Positions 17,544 to 26,426 of a stretch of DNA of 64,000 nt are shown here, one piece after another. Origin of the DNA: Palsa-504 sp963739615 (GTDB lineage: Bacteria > Actinomycetota > Actinomycetes > Streptosporangiales > Streptosporangiaceae); assembly GCA_963739615.1 (NCBI GenBank), contig CAVUBD010000019.1, forward strand, positions 1 to 64,000, written 5' to 3'. The translations under genes were made by a program, and so were the position numbers. The notes below the pieces were generated by a model. It searched no databases. It saw only the letters and a list, made by a program, of their open reading frames with translations, and was not told where the DNA came from. Position 1 is the first letter of the stretch. Each line of letters opens with the position of its first letter.

Positions 17544-19019
17544 ATGGTTATGACGTCAGGCGGTCAGGGACGGACCCGCGGCAAGATCAAGATCGGCGCG
17601 GCGGACCCGTCGCTGACCGCCGCGGGCGGGATGCTCGCGGTCACCGAGCTGTGCGGCAGGCTCGGCCTGATCGAGGCCCTCGATGAGGCGATGGGGCCGG
17701 TCAAGCAGCGGGCGCGGGGGTTCACCGGCGGGCAGGTGCTGGCCGGGATGGCCGCCGCCCAGCTGGCCGGGGAGGACTTCCTGGTGGGCCTGGACCGGGT
17801 GCGCGCCGACGCGGCGGGGCAGCAGGTCACGCTGGTGCCGGGGCTGGCCACCTCGACCGCGGCCGGGATCGCGCGCCGGTTCACCGGGAAGCACTGGCGC
17901 GGCGCCGAGGCCGGGCTGGCCGCGGCGACCGCCCGGATGACGGGCCTGCTGCCCGCCGAGCGCACGGCGGAGCTGGCCGAAGGGCCGGTGACCATCGACA
18001 TCGACGCCACCGACGTGGAGGTGTACGGCAGCAAGAAGCGCGGCGTGGCCTGCACCTGCCAGGGGCAGCGGGCCGGGCGGCCGCACGTGGCGGCCTGGGC
18101 GGAGACCGAGATCCCGCTGGCCGCCGACCTGCTGGCCGGCGACCAGGACCCCCGCTCGTCCGTGGTGGCCCTGCTGGGCCGGGCGCTGGCCGCGCTGCCG
18201 CAGGCGGTCCGGGACGGGGCGGCGGCGGCCGGGCGGAAGATCGCGCTGCGCGCCGACGCCGGCGACTTCGCCGGGGACCTGGCCCGCGCCGCCGCCGCCG
18301 CGGACATGGCCTTCGCCATCGGCGCCAAGCGGATCACCAGCATGTGGAAGGCGCTGGCCGGCATCGCCGAGGACGCCTGGCGGGATGCGATACAGATGCA
18401 GGGCGCCCAGGTCGCGGTCTCGCCCTACCATCCCGCGGACTGGCCGGACGGCACGGTGCTGCTGGTCCGCCGGGTCAAGCTGGACCCCGATCAGGTCTCC
18501 GCCGACCCCCGGTCCCGGCGCCGCCGCACCCTGCACCCGGACCAGCGGGCGCTGCCGATCCCGGAACTGGAGCTAGAGCCGGTCATCTACGCCTACAGTT
18601 TCATCTGCACCAACATGGATGTGTCCACCCCGGCCAAGGCGGCCGCGGTGGAGCACTGGTACCGGCACCGCACCAGCATCGAGAACATCTTCCGTGACAG
18701 CAAGCACGGCGCCGCGCTGCGGCACTTGCCGTCGGGCTCCACCGAGATCAACACTGCATGGATGTGGGCGTCGCTGATCGCCGCCGCGATCGCCGCCTGG
18801 CTGCACCAGCTCACCGGCCTGATATCCGGCGGCGAGCTGGTAGAAGGCCACGGGGTCCGCGGCGGCAAGGCCATGATCGCCACCTTGCGCCGGACCCTGA
18901 TCGCCACCCCCGCCCGGCTGGTCCGCCACGGCGGGCAGCTGATCATGCGGCTGGCGCCCGGCGCGGACCTGCTGCCCGCCGTCCTGGCCACGATCCGCGC
19001 CCTGCCAGCCCCCGGCTAG
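17544..19019 (+). CDS. IS1380-type transposase
   Basis: A DDE transposase of about 491 residues with an uninterrupted frame. Features are GPVTIDIDATDVEVYGSKKR with the first catalytic Asp, ALRADAGDFAGDL with the second, and HWYRHRTSIENIFRDSKHGA with the final Glu, all in the IS1380/IS4-like arrangement. ATG 17544 follows an AGGAGG at 17524-17529; an earlier GTG at 17499 is possible. I could not fix the terminal repeats, so only the gene is annotated. It is the only intact DDE transposase in the window. Confidence 0.85.
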   Translation: MVMTSGGQGRTRGKIKIGAADPSLTAAGGMLAVTELCGRLGLIEALDEAMGPVKQRARGFTGGQVLAGMAAAQLAGEDFLVGLDRVRADAAGQQVTLVPGLATSTAAGIARRFTGKHWRGAEAGLAAATARMTGLLPAERTAELAEGPVTIDIDATDVEVYGSKKRGVACTCQGQRAGRPHVAAWAETEIPLAADLLAGDQDPRSSVVALLGRALAALPQAVRDGAAAAGRKIALRADAGDFAGDLARAAAAADMAFAIGAKRITSMWKALAGIAEDAWRDAIQMQGAQVAVSPYHPADWPDGTVLLVRRVKLDPDQVSADPRSRRRRTLHPDQRALPIPELELEPVIYAYSFICTNMDVSTPAKAAAVEHWYRHRTSIENIFRDSKHGAALRHLPSGSTEINTAWMWASLIAAAIAAWLHQLTGLISGGELVEGHGVRGGKAMIATLRRTLIATPARLVRHGGQLIMRLAPGADLLPAVLATIRALPAPG

Positions 19020-19189
19020 CCGGCCGCAGGCCAGCACCACCCGCACCCCGCAGCCGCCACAGGCACACCGTCCCCAGGCCCCGGCCACCACGGCCCGCAC
19101 CCGCAGAAAGACCCCCGAACCCGCGAGCCCGGCGCGACACCCGGGCCATCATCATGCCCCCAGGCAGGGGCCGGCCGTTCCAAGATCAT

Positions 19190-19534
19190 CTACTCGGTTG
19201 TGGATAACCTGCGGCGCTCTACTCGCGGATTCGGGTCGGTACGAGGGCCGAAGAACTCGACAATTTGCATATATGTGGCCGGTCCGGAACTGCGACCCAT
19301 CCGGGTCTCGATCATGTGATACCGGCCGGGCCCGCTGTCGGGCCATGCGACCAGCATGATTCCGTCGCCGGGGGCCAGTGGCCGCCCGACCAGGGCACCG
19401 AGGGGATCCCCGGCGGCGTAGGCGCCCGCGAGCGCGTCGTCTATCCACTCAGTCTTGACCGGGTGGGCATTGGGCTGTGGGTGTACGGAGATGTCCACGC
19501 CCGTCAGCATCGCGTGCGGGCCGGCCAGGAACAT
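19190..19534 (-). CDS. unknown protein, 114 residues
   Basis: I do not recognise it. The frame uses codons in the manner of a real gene and encodes a soluble protein with GDGIMLVAWPDSGPGRYHMI and GRSSGPATYMQIVEFFGP. There is no signal peptide or membrane segment. The start could be the ATG at 19534 or the one at 19510; neither has a strong ribosome binding site. It faces away from the broken LuxR gene to its right. A TGTGGATAA sequence covers its stop region. Confidence 0.5.
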   Translation of the reverse strand: MFLAGPHAMLTGVDISVHPQPNAHPVKTEWIDDALAGAYAAGDPLGALVGRPLAPGDGIMLVAWPDSGPGRYHMIETRMGRSSGPATYMQIVEFFGPRTDPNPRVERRRLSTTE

Positions 19535-19596
19535 CCGGGCCAGTACTGAACCTCGGTACTGAATCCTGGTACGCAGGCCTGCGCGATACTTAAGCC

Positions 19597-19951
19597 GTGT
19601 CCGCGGTCGCGCCGGGTATCGCGTTCGTCGCGTTGATGGGGCACGAGTGGCGGATCCACGCGGCGTACCTGTCGGCCCGTTTCGATGTCGTCGATGCGGC
19701 GGTCACCGCCATCGAACGGCTCGCCCGCACCTCCGCATTGCCGCTGGCACGATGGCACCCGCACCGGCTTTATGCGGCCCGGACGCGAACGCGAGGTCGC
19801 CGCCCTGCTGGCCGAGGCGCTATCCAATCGGCAGATCGCGGCCCGGCTGGTGTTGTCGGAGCGGACCGTGGAGTCGCACGTACGCAGCATCCTCGCGAAG
19901 ACGCAGTGCGCGAACCGGACCGAGTTCGTGGCCAGATGGACCCCGTCATGA
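19597..19951 (+). pseudogene. LuxR-type regulator, C-terminal remnant
   Basis: The end reads GREREVAALLAEALSNRQIA, ARLVLSERTVESHVRSILAK and TEFVARW, a complete LuxR-type helix-turn-helix. Upstream in another frame (to about 19765) is DAAVTAIERLARTSALPLAR, like the helical repeat part of large LuxR regulators. The ATP-binding and most of the sensor region are absent and the two parts are out of frame. It is a leftover of a large regulator. Confidence 0.6.
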
Positions 19952-20109
19952 GCATGCTGGCCGCCAAGGTCAGGTACGCTACGGCGTTTCTCCCGGCCGG
20001 GAAGGTGCCGGTTCGTTAGCATGACTGCCGGTAACAGCCTGACGGGCAGCTATCCGGTGGGACGAGGCAAACTACGAAGACGCGCACACGCGCGCCTGGC
20101 CTGGACGGG

Positions 20110-21978
20110 GTGCGGGCGCTGGCCGTACTCGCCGTCATGGGTTTCCACGAGGGCGCGTCGGGTCTGCCGGGCGGATTCCTCGGCGTGGATATCTTCTTCG
20201 TGCTCAGCGGGTTCCTGATCACCGACCTGCTGGTCGCCCAGCATGACCAGGAGGGCCGCCTTGACCTGCGCGCCTTCTGGACCAGGCGGGCCAGGCGCCT
20301 GCTACCCGCGCTAGTGGTGATGCTGGTCGTCGTCGCCGCCGCGGCCACCGTGATCGAGCCGGGGCAGGAGGCGTCCCTGCGCTCGGCGCTGCTGGCCGCG
20401 GTCACCTACACCAGCAACTGGTATCAGGCCCTGCATCACGTGTCGTACTTCGCCGCGCTCGGGCCGCCGCCGCCGCTGGATCATCTGTGGTCACTGGCTA
20501 TCGAGGAACAGTTCTACCTACTGTGGCCCCTGATCCTGTGGCTTTTTATTATCAGGCCGAACGGGCGGCGTGCGTGCGTCGCGGTCACCTTGCTCGCTGC
20601 GGCGGCGTCGGCGCTGGTCATGGTGCTTCAGTACACGCCAGGCGCAGACCCGTCCGCCGTCTACTACGGCACGGATACGCACGCGTCCGCGCTGCTGATC
20701 GGGGCCGCGCTGGCCCTGGCCTACCCGCTGGCGACGCTATCGGCTACCTCCGAGGCGCAGACCAGGCGCCTTGATGCCGTCGGTATCGCCGGGCTCGCCG
20801 CGCTGGCCTGGGCCGTCGGGCACTTTTCCGGCAGCGACCCCGTGGTCTACCCGGTGGGGCTGATCCTGGCCGCCCTAGGCGCCGCGGGCCTGGTCGCCGC
20901 GGCCGCGAGCAACGGCGTCATCGCCGCCATCACCAGAGCGCCCGCGCTGCGCTGGGTGGGCATCCGGTCCTACGGCATCTACCTGTGGCACTGGCCGGTG
21001 ATCACCCTCACCACCGCGCTCACCGGGGCCGGATCCACCTCGGCCTGGGTGTGGCTCATCGAGACCGCGGTCACGATCGCCCTGGCGTCGGCCTCGTGGC
21101 GGTTCATCGAGGCGCCCATCTTGCGGGACGGCCTGCACGCTACCTGCCGCCGCTGGGGCCGGTCGCTGGCCGCCGTGCGGACCAGGCCAGCCGACCGCCT
21201 CGGGCGCGTCGTACCGGTCACGGTGAGCGCCGTCGCCGTGCTCGCCGTCGCGGTAGCAACCTACGGAGTCGCCCGCCCGCCCGCGCCGGCGGCCCCGGCC
21301 GGACTCTTGCGGCAGGTCGCGGAAGGCCAGCGGATAGGCACGGCCTCCCAGTCGGCCCAGCCAACCCAGCCGGCCCAGCCAACCCAGCCGACCGGGGTCA
21401 AGACGACGGCCCCGCCGGCCGCGAAGCCCGCCGCGGGGTGCCGCTCCAGCCGGTCACCGAGGATCTCCGGCCGCCAGGTCACCGCGGTAGGCGACTCGGT
21501 CATGGTGGCCTCGGCGGCGGCGCTCGAATCCGCCCTGCCAGGCATTTACATTGACGCGCAGGTCGGGCGGCAGATGCAAGCGGGCCTGGCGGTAATACAA
21601 GGCCTGGCCACCAGCGGCGCGCTCCGCCACGTGGTCATCGTCGGCCTCGGCACCAACGGCAGCGTCACCGCCGCCCAGATCCGTCAGCTGCGGCGCGCGA
21701 TCGGGCCGGGCCGTGACCTCATCCTGGTCAACACGTTCGGCCCGCAGCCATGGGAGCACGCGGTCAACGCGGTGCTCGCCGCCGCCGCCAGGCAGCCGGG
21801 ACACGTAGAACTCGCCAACTGGGATCAGGCGATCGCCGCCCGCCCGTCCCTGCTCTGGCCGGACGGCATCCACCCCAAGCCCGCCGGGGCCAGCCTCTAC
21901 GCGCGTGTCGTGCTCGCGGCCATCCAAGCCGGCCTGTCCCGCAGCCAGCCGTCGCCCTGCCCGCGGCCCAAGGTGTAG
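20110..21978 (+). CDS. membrane acyltransferase (AT3) with SGNH domain
   Basis: An OafA-like protein of 622 residues. The first 380 residues form the multi-spanning acyltransferase domain, starting VRALAVLAVMGFHEGASG with FLGVDIFFVLSGFLIT, and including HLWSLAIEEQFYLLWP. A Pro/Gln linker follows, then an SGNH esterase-like domain outside the membrane with GDSVMVASA, GLGTNG and DGIHPKPAG. Such proteins O-acetylate envelope glycans. An ATG at 20021 opens a frame (MTAGNSLTGSYPVGRGKLRR) that would run into RLPGLDGVRAL if one base were added near 20092, so the true start is probably 20021. The GTG at 20110 is the first usable start in frame. Confidence 0.8.
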   Translation: MRALAVLAVMGFHEGASGLPGGFLGVDIFFVLSGFLITDLLVAQHDQEGRLDLRAFWTRRARRLLPALVVMLVVVAAAATVIEPGQEASLRSALLAAVTYTSNWYQALHHVSYFAALGPPPPLDHLWSLAIEEQFYLLWPLILWLFIIRPNGRRACVAVTLLAAAASALVMVLQYTPGADPSAVYYGTDTHASALLIGAALALAYPLATLSATSEAQTRRLDAVGIAGLAALAWAVGHFSGSDPVVYPVGLILAALGAAGLVAAAASNGVIAAITRAPALRWVGIRSYGIYLWHWPVITLTTALTGAGSTSAWVWLIETAVTIALASASWRFIEAPILRDGLHATCRRWGRSLAAVRTRPADRLGRVVPVTVSAVAVLAVAVATYGVARPPAPAAPAGLLRQVAEGQRIGTASQSAQPTQPAQPTQPTGVKTTAPPAAKPAAGCRSSRSPRISGRQVTAVGDSVMVASAAALESALPGIYIDAQVGRQMQAGLAVIQGLATSGALRHVVIVGLGTNGSVTAAQIRQLRRAIGPGRDLILVNTFGPQPWEHAVNAVLAAAARQPGHVELANWDQAIAARPSLLWPDGIHPKPAGASLYARVVLAAIQAGLSRSQPSPCPRPKV

Positions 21979-22010
21979 GTTCTCAGACTGCGCGGCATCT
22001 GACGTGTCCG

Positions 22011-22364
22011 ATGGTCGGCACGTTGCGCGCTGTGGTGCTCGACGCACCCGACGCCCGGCGGCTCCCCGCGTTCTACACCGCCCTCGGCGGGTGGACCGAG
22101 CGGGACGCCGACGACGACTGGATCACGATGCAGGCCGGGGAGGGGTGGCGCGTCGCCGCCCAGCGCAGCCCCGGCCACGTACCGCCGCGGTGGCCCGGCC
22201 CCGCGTATCCGCAGCAGTTCCATCTCGACGTCACGGCCGGCGACGTCGACGCGGCCGGGGCGGCGGTGCTGAAGCTCGGCGCCGCCTCGCTGTCCTCCGG
22301 CGGGGTGAAGTGGCGGGTCTACGCCGACCTGGCCGGCAAGCCGTTCTGCCTCTGCTGGGACTAG
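22011..22364 (+). CDS. VOC-family (glyoxalase-like) protein
   Basis: A 117-residue protein with one vicinal-oxygen-chelate fold: RAVVLDAPDARRLPAFYTAL, a central QFHLDVTAGDVDAAG and a closing GKPFCLCWD. Metal ligands His (FHLDV) and an end Cys/Asp region are visible; a glyoxalase-specific residue set is not evident. The family includes enzymes and drug-binding proteins, so the substrate is unknown. It ends 265 bases from the converging dnaB gene. Confidence 0.75.
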   Translation: MVGTLRAVVLDAPDARRLPAFYTALGGWTERDADDDWITMQAGEGWRVAAQRSPGHVPPRWPGPAYPQQFHLDVTAGDVDAAGAAVLKLGAASLSSGGVKWRVYADLAGKPFCLCWD

Positions 22365-22409
22365 CCCTCGCGGCCAGGAAGCTGATTTCAAATCTTTGTG
22401 TGACAAAGT

Positions 22410-22425
22410 ACCCCCTATCGGGGGT
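22410..22425. terminator. possible bidirectional hairpin between VOC gene and dnaB
   Basis: ACCCCC-TATC-GGGGGT is a perfect hairpin in the gap between two converging genes. No T-run follows on either side, so terminator activity is a guess. The rest of the gap (22365-22628) has no recognised gene. Confidence 0.35.
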
Positions 22426-22628
22426 GGAATGACACACGATAATGACCAATGCCCCTTTTGCCGGGCCAATCCGGCGGGCGAGGGCTCGTCCGCAGCGCGG
22501 TCTGACGCTTACTCCCGGCAGTCGGGCCACAAGCTAGGTGGCATTGCGTCTGGGACGCGCCGCATGCCGCCCGGATGCCAAGATCATTGGGAAAATGCCA
22601 CTGAGAGTGGACGCTACACAAGGCCGGA

Positions 22629-25600
22629 TTAGCCGGGCGCCATGTCGACGAAGCGGCTGTAGTGGCCCTGGAACGCCACGGTCACGGTCATGGTCGGGCC
22701 GTTCCTGTGCTTAGCCACGATCAGGTCCGCCTCGCCAGCCCGCGGCGACTCCTTCTCGTACATATCCTCGCGGTGCAAAAGAATAACAACGTCGCTATCT
22801 TGTTCTATACTATTGTGGCTGATCAGACCATCCGCGACGAAGTTGTGCGTGCCTTTCACGGTCGCGTCGTAGACGGGCTGCGGCCCCAGCGGCTCGACAC
22901 TCACAACCCGGTCCCAGTAAAGGTCGCTGGTGGCGATCTCGCGGAGGAGCTCAGAACCGAGGACATCCGCGCAGCGCAGCAGCCGCTCTCTCGACGGGCA
23001 GGACTTGTAGAGGGTCGCGCCGCAGTAATGGGTTCCGATGGCGGCCTGGAACTGGCGCTCGGTCTGGCCGACCCGGACGCGCTCCTCCTTGACCAGGGCC
23101 CAGACGCCGATCGGGATCGTATCCACGTTCGTGTTGACCGCTCGCCCAGAGACCATGGTGGCCAGCTCTTTCGTCGTCTCGCCGCGTCGGCCGTGCACGC
23201 CGACCCGGTCGCAGAACGTCCGCAGGCTCGGCCCGTCGGCCACGATGACGTGATAGCCGGACCGGTAATCCGCCTTCTGAACTTGCCTGACACGCGCGAT
23301 TATCCCCAGCCGGGCGAGCAGGTACGCGACGCCGTAGGCGAGGTCTCGGCTCGAGGAGGCGTAGTACACCTTCGGCGCGGACGTACCGCTCCCAGTCCAG
23401 ACACAACCGTCGGTCGCCCACAGATGGCGCAGGAACAGGCAGATCTCGTCGTCGTCCGCCGAGAACATCGCGGCCGGAAGGTGCTTCTCGTGCGCGCGCA
23501 GGTCCTCGATCCCGAGCTCGCGGAACCAGGCGTGCAGCGGGTTTCCCCGGCCGTGCGTGCAATGGTGCGGAGCAGGCAGGTAGGTATGCCACCAGGTCTG
23601 CTGGGCTACCCGGCGCGGCGCGATGCCGAACTCGGCCGCGGCCGCCGCCTCCACGAACGCCAGGTTCTGCTCGTCGTTTGACGTGTAGTGCACCGGCTGG
23701 CTGCGAAGTACGCAGCCGTCTCCGAGCAGGTGCGCAAGAAGCCCTATCCGGTATTCAGACCAGCCAAGGCCGGCAGCGATCGGCTCGGGGACATGACGCG
23801 GTATAGCGAGCCGGTCGCCGATGCGGAGCTCTTCCAGGGGGGTCCAGCCGGAGAAGGTGAGGAACGGGTGGTTCGCGGATGCCTTCACCTCGCGCCCGGA
23901 CGCAAGCCGCAGCCGGTACACCTCCTTGGTCCCGGACGCGAAGACCTTGGTCACCGGCGCCGGAACCAGCCGGTGCCGTTCGTCCACCGACCAGACAAGC
24001 ACCCCGTCCCAGCCGTCGCGCATCAGCTCGCCGAAGGTAACCGGCGCGCCCGTGTCAGCGCGGAGAAGAGCCGTGTCCTCGGTCATGCAGCCTGACTCGC
24101 GAAGGTCGGACAGGAGCGGCTTCTTGTCGGTGCGCTGCTCCGGACCGCGGTTGAGCTGGGACAGGGCGACGACGGGGACGTCGAGTTCCTTGGCCAGCAG
24201 CTTGAGGGACCGGGACATCTCCGAGACCTCCTGCTGCCGGTTCTCGACCCGCTTGGGCGAGGACATCAGCTGCAGGTAGTCGATGATGACGAACTTCAGG
24301 TCGTGCCGCTGCTTCAGCCGCCGGCACTTGGCCCTGATCTCCATCATCGACATGTTCGGCGAGTCGTCGATGAACAGCGGCGCGTCCGCGACCTCGCTCA
24401 TCCGCCGGGCCAGCCGGGCCCAGTCGTCGTCGTTCATCTGCCCGGTGCGCATGGTGCCCAGGGGCACCCGGGCTTCCGCAGAAAGCAGCCGCATCGTGAT
24501 CTCGTTCCGCCCCATTTCCAGGCTGAACAGGACCGTGCTCATGCTGTTCCTGATCGCGGCCGCCCGCGCGAAGTCCAGGGCCAGCGTGGAGTTGTGGGTC
24601 GGGATCATGCCCCGTCCGGCGAGGTACAGGTGGTCCCGGCTGTCCACCTGGACGCACCGGACCGGCCGGGGGAACACGGGCCTGACGTCCGTGATGTAGC
24701 GCCACGGCGGCCGGTCAGCGGGCAGGCGCTCTCCGCGCACCGCGGCCGCGGCCGCGGCGTAGGCGGGAACGGGCAGGCCGGCGTGCGCCAGTTCCGTCCG
24801 GGCGGTGAGCGCCACGGCATGGCTGGACGGGCCGAGCATCGTCCGGATGCGCAAGGTGCTGGCGATCTGCCCGGTCGTCACGACCTGAGGCGGAACGAGC
24901 GGACGGCCAGCGTGCGGGCTGCTCCAGGTGAGCCACTGGTGGTTCTCGTCGGCGACGATGACGGTCCCGTCGTCGAACTCGACCTCGTAGCAGGGGCGGC
25001 CGTGCAGGACCTCGGTCGCGGCGACGACTTGCGTGGGCTTGCCGTCGGCTCCGATCAGGTGATCGCCGACGCGGACCTCGCCCATCGTCGTCCACCCGCC
25101 CGGCGTGGGCAGCGGCGTGTCGAGCGCGAGGGCCTTCCCCACCGCGGGGCGGGCCGCGATGACGACCATCTGGCCGGGGTGCAGGCCGTTGGTGAGGGCG
25201 TCCAGGTCGGCGAAGCCGGTCGGAACGCCGGTGAGCCCGCCGCCGCGGCTGCCGATGGCCTCGATCTCGTCGAGGGCGCCGGGCATGATCTCTGACAGCG
25301 ACTGGTAGTCCTCGCCGGTCCGGCGGTCGGTGACCGCGTACACCTCGGCCTGGGCCCGGTCCACCAGGTCGTCGGCGTCGGCGTCGCCCGCGTAACCGAA
25401 CTGGACGATCCGGGTGCCTGCCTCCACCAGGCGGCGCAGGACCGCGCGCTCCCTGACGATGCGGGCGTAGTAGCCGGCGTTGGCGGCGGTGGGCACCGAG
25501 GAGATCAGGGTGTGCAGGTAGGGCGCGCCGCCGACCCGGGCGATCTCGCCGCGCCGGGTGAGCTCGTTGGCGACCGTGATCGCGTCTGCGGGCTCCCCCC

Positions 25601-25802
25601 GGCCGTACAGGTCGAGGATCGCCTCGTGGATCAGCTGGTGCGCCGGCCGGTAGTGGTCGGTCTGCCTGATCACCTCGATCACGTCAGAGATGGCGTCCTT
25701 CGAGAGCAGCATCCCGCCGAGGACGCACTGCTCCGCCGCTACGTCGTGCGGCGGGGTCCGCTCGAAGTCGCCGTCCCTTGGAGCAATCTCGGTGACGCTC
25801 AC
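22629..25802 (-). CDS. dnaB: replicative DNA helicase DnaB with two inteins
   Basis: Hexameric fork helicase, 1057 residues as precursor and 450 after splicing. GTG 25802 follows GAGGAGGGG; a longer in-frame start at 25973 lacks support. The extein has the N-terminal DciA/primase-contact domain (HDVAAEQCVLGGMLLS), Walker A split as ARPAVGK (to residue 223) and STLALDFARA (from 405), Walker B (FVIIDYLQLMS), and LLSDLRESG joined to SIEQDSDVV. Intein 1 sits in Walker A, intein 2 just before the SIEQD motif. Both must be removed for activity. A DnaA-box cluster lies upstream (26110-26157). The same-strand neighbours are rplI and rpsR. Confidence 0.95.
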   Translation of the reverse strand: MSVTEIAPRDGDFERTPPHDVAAEQCVLGGMLLSKDAISDVIEVIRQTDHYRPAHQLIHEAILDLYGRGEPADAITVANELTRRGEIARVGGAPYLHTLISSVPTAANAGYYARIVRERAVLRRLVEAGTRIVQFGYAGDADADDLVDRAQAEVYAVTDRRTGEDYQSLSEIMPGALDEIEAIGSRGGGLTGVPTGFADLDALTNGLHPGQMVVIAARPAVGKALALDTPLPTPGGWTTMGEVRVGDHLIGADGKPTQVVAATEVLHGRPCYEVEFDDGTVIVADENHQWLTWSSPHAGRPLVPPQVVTTGQIASTLRIRTMLGPSSHAVALTARTELAHAGLPVPAYAAAAAAVRGERLPADRPPWRYITDVRPVFPRPVRCVQVDSRDHLYLAGRGMIPTHNSTLALDFARAAAIRNSMSTVLFSLEMGRNEITMRLLSAEARVPLGTMRTGQMNDDDWARLARRMSEVADAPLFIDDSPNMSMMEIRAKCRRLKQRHDLKFVIIDYLQLMSSPKRVENRQQEVSEMSRSLKLLAKELDVPVVALSQLNRGPEQRTDKKPLLSDLRESGCMTEDTALLRADTGAPVTFGELMRDGWDGVLVWSVDERHRLVPAPVTKVFASGTKEVYRLRLASGREVKASANHPFLTFSGWTPLEELRIGDRLAIPRHVPEPIAAGLGWSEYRIGLLAHLLGDGCVLRSQPVHYTSNDEQNLAFVEAAAAAEFGIAPRRVAQQTWWHTYLPAPHHCTHGRGNPLHAWFRELGIEDLRAHEKHLPAAMFSADDDEICLFLRHLWATDGCVWTGSGTSAPKVYYASSSRDLAYGVAYLLARLGIIARVRQVQKADYRSGYHVIVADGPSLRTFCDRVGVHGRRGETTKELATMVSGRAVNTNVDTIPIGVWALVKEERVRVGQTERQFQAAIGTHYCGATLYKSCPSRERLLRCADVLGSELLREIATSDLYWDRVVSVEPLGPQPVYDATVKGTHNFVADGLISHNSIEQDSDVVILLHREDMYEKESPRAGEADLIVAKHRNGPTMTVTVAFQGHYSRFVDMAPG
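22812..24089 (-). other. DnaB intein 2, class 1 with LAGLIDADG endonuclease
   Basis: 426 residues from Cys1 (CMTEDTALLR) to the C-terminal HN (GLISHN), followed by Ser+1. Block B is SANHPFLTFSGW. Two LAGLIDADG helices are visible (RIGLLAHLLGDGCV and LFLRHLWATDGCV), so it can encode a homing endonuclease. The splice site lies between ESG and SIEQD, a known hot spot in DnaB. Confidence 0.9.
24591..25133 (-). other. DnaB intein 1, small, class 3 features
   Basis: 181 residues starting ALALDTPLPTPGGW and ending GMIPTHN before Ser+1, placed directly after the Walker A Lys. Position 1 is Ala, so the usual Cys/Ser nucleophile is missing. Instead a Trp in block B (ADENHQW), a Cys in block F (PVRCVQVDS) and the Thr of PTHN fit the W-C-T set of class 3 inteins. 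The middle is short and degenerate, so the endonuclease appears lost. Confidence 0.85.
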
Positions 25803-26109
25803 CTGCCCCTCCTCCCCCGTGCGAGTGGCCGTGCCGCTCCGTGAACAGAGCACGACTGCGTTTTGAACCGCCGCCTGGCACCGTTCTAACCGATGCCACT
25901 GACATTTTCCGGGCCCGCCGCGCCGGATACCAAGTCGCGCGGTGCACGAAGGTGTGGACAAGATGTGCAACACGCCGGCTACGTTGTGCGCAGCCTGGGG
26001 AAAGAACTGTGGAAAGAGCCGATCGAACCCACGCTAGACGTCAGCTAGCTGGGAAAACGTGATCCACCGGCTGTGCGGAAGAAATACCTCGCGAGTATTT
26101 TCCCGCAGG

Positions 26110-26157
26110 TTATCCACAGCTATAATCCACAGGCCGACGGCATTGGCCTGTGGATAA
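26110..26157. promoter_or_regulatory. dnaB: DnaA-box cluster with hairpin upstream of dnaB
   Basis: TTATCCACA at 26110-26118 and TGTGGATAA at 26149-26157 are perfect boxes in opposite orientation; TAATCCACA at 26123-26131 differs by one base. CCACAGGCC (26127-26135) and GGCCTGTGG (26145-26153) form a perfect nine-base inverted repeat. The rest of the gap 25803-26210 has weaker look-alikes (TGTGGACAA near 25965, TGTGGAAAG near 26008). This may tie dnaB transcription to DnaA level or titrate DnaA. Confidence 0.6.
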
Positions 26158-26210
26158 CCGAGCTTCTGGAAGCACGCACGAGGACATCGCCGAGCTGATA
26201 ATCTTCGACG

Positions 26211-26405
26211 GTGTGTTCGATAGACGAGTCCGCTCTCAGGCGCGTGACGCAGGCCATAGACCAGCTCGACGCCGCCCGCAAGAGCGCGGATTCCTCTGGC
26301 CTGGAGGCACAGGTCGCCGCCGTCTGGGCGATGGTAAGCGAAATCGACCCGGAGCTAGCACGGCTAGTGTCGGGTTACACCAGTCCGCCCGCCGACGCCG
26401 GGTAG
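26211..26405 (+). CDS. small unknown protein
   Basis: A 64-residue frame starting at GTG 26211 with helical content (ALRRVTQAIDQLDAARKSAD and VAAVWAMVSEIDPELARL). It lies in the gap between dnaB and rplI on the opposite strand. The composition looks coding and it is too regular to dismiss, but I know no function. No clear ribosome binding site; leaderless start possible. Confidence 0.5.
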   Translation: MCSIDESALRRVTQAIDQLDAARKSADSSGLEAQVAAVWAMVSEIDPELARLVSGYTSPPADAG

Positions 26406-26426
26406 GCGGCGTCGGCGGCGGGGTGA

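Noticed and set aside
17455..19190. terminal repeats of the IS1380-type element
   Set aside because: I compared the flanks of the transposase gene and found no convincing inverted repeat, so ends were not called.
19199..19207. isolated TGTGGATAA DnaA box
   Set aside because: A single nine-base match in this window, at the end of an unknown gene, is compatible with chance.
22396..22632. short frame with a CPFC motif, like the start of a HIT protein
   Set aside because: No HIT triad follows and the frame runs into low-information sequence; similarity is limited to four residues.
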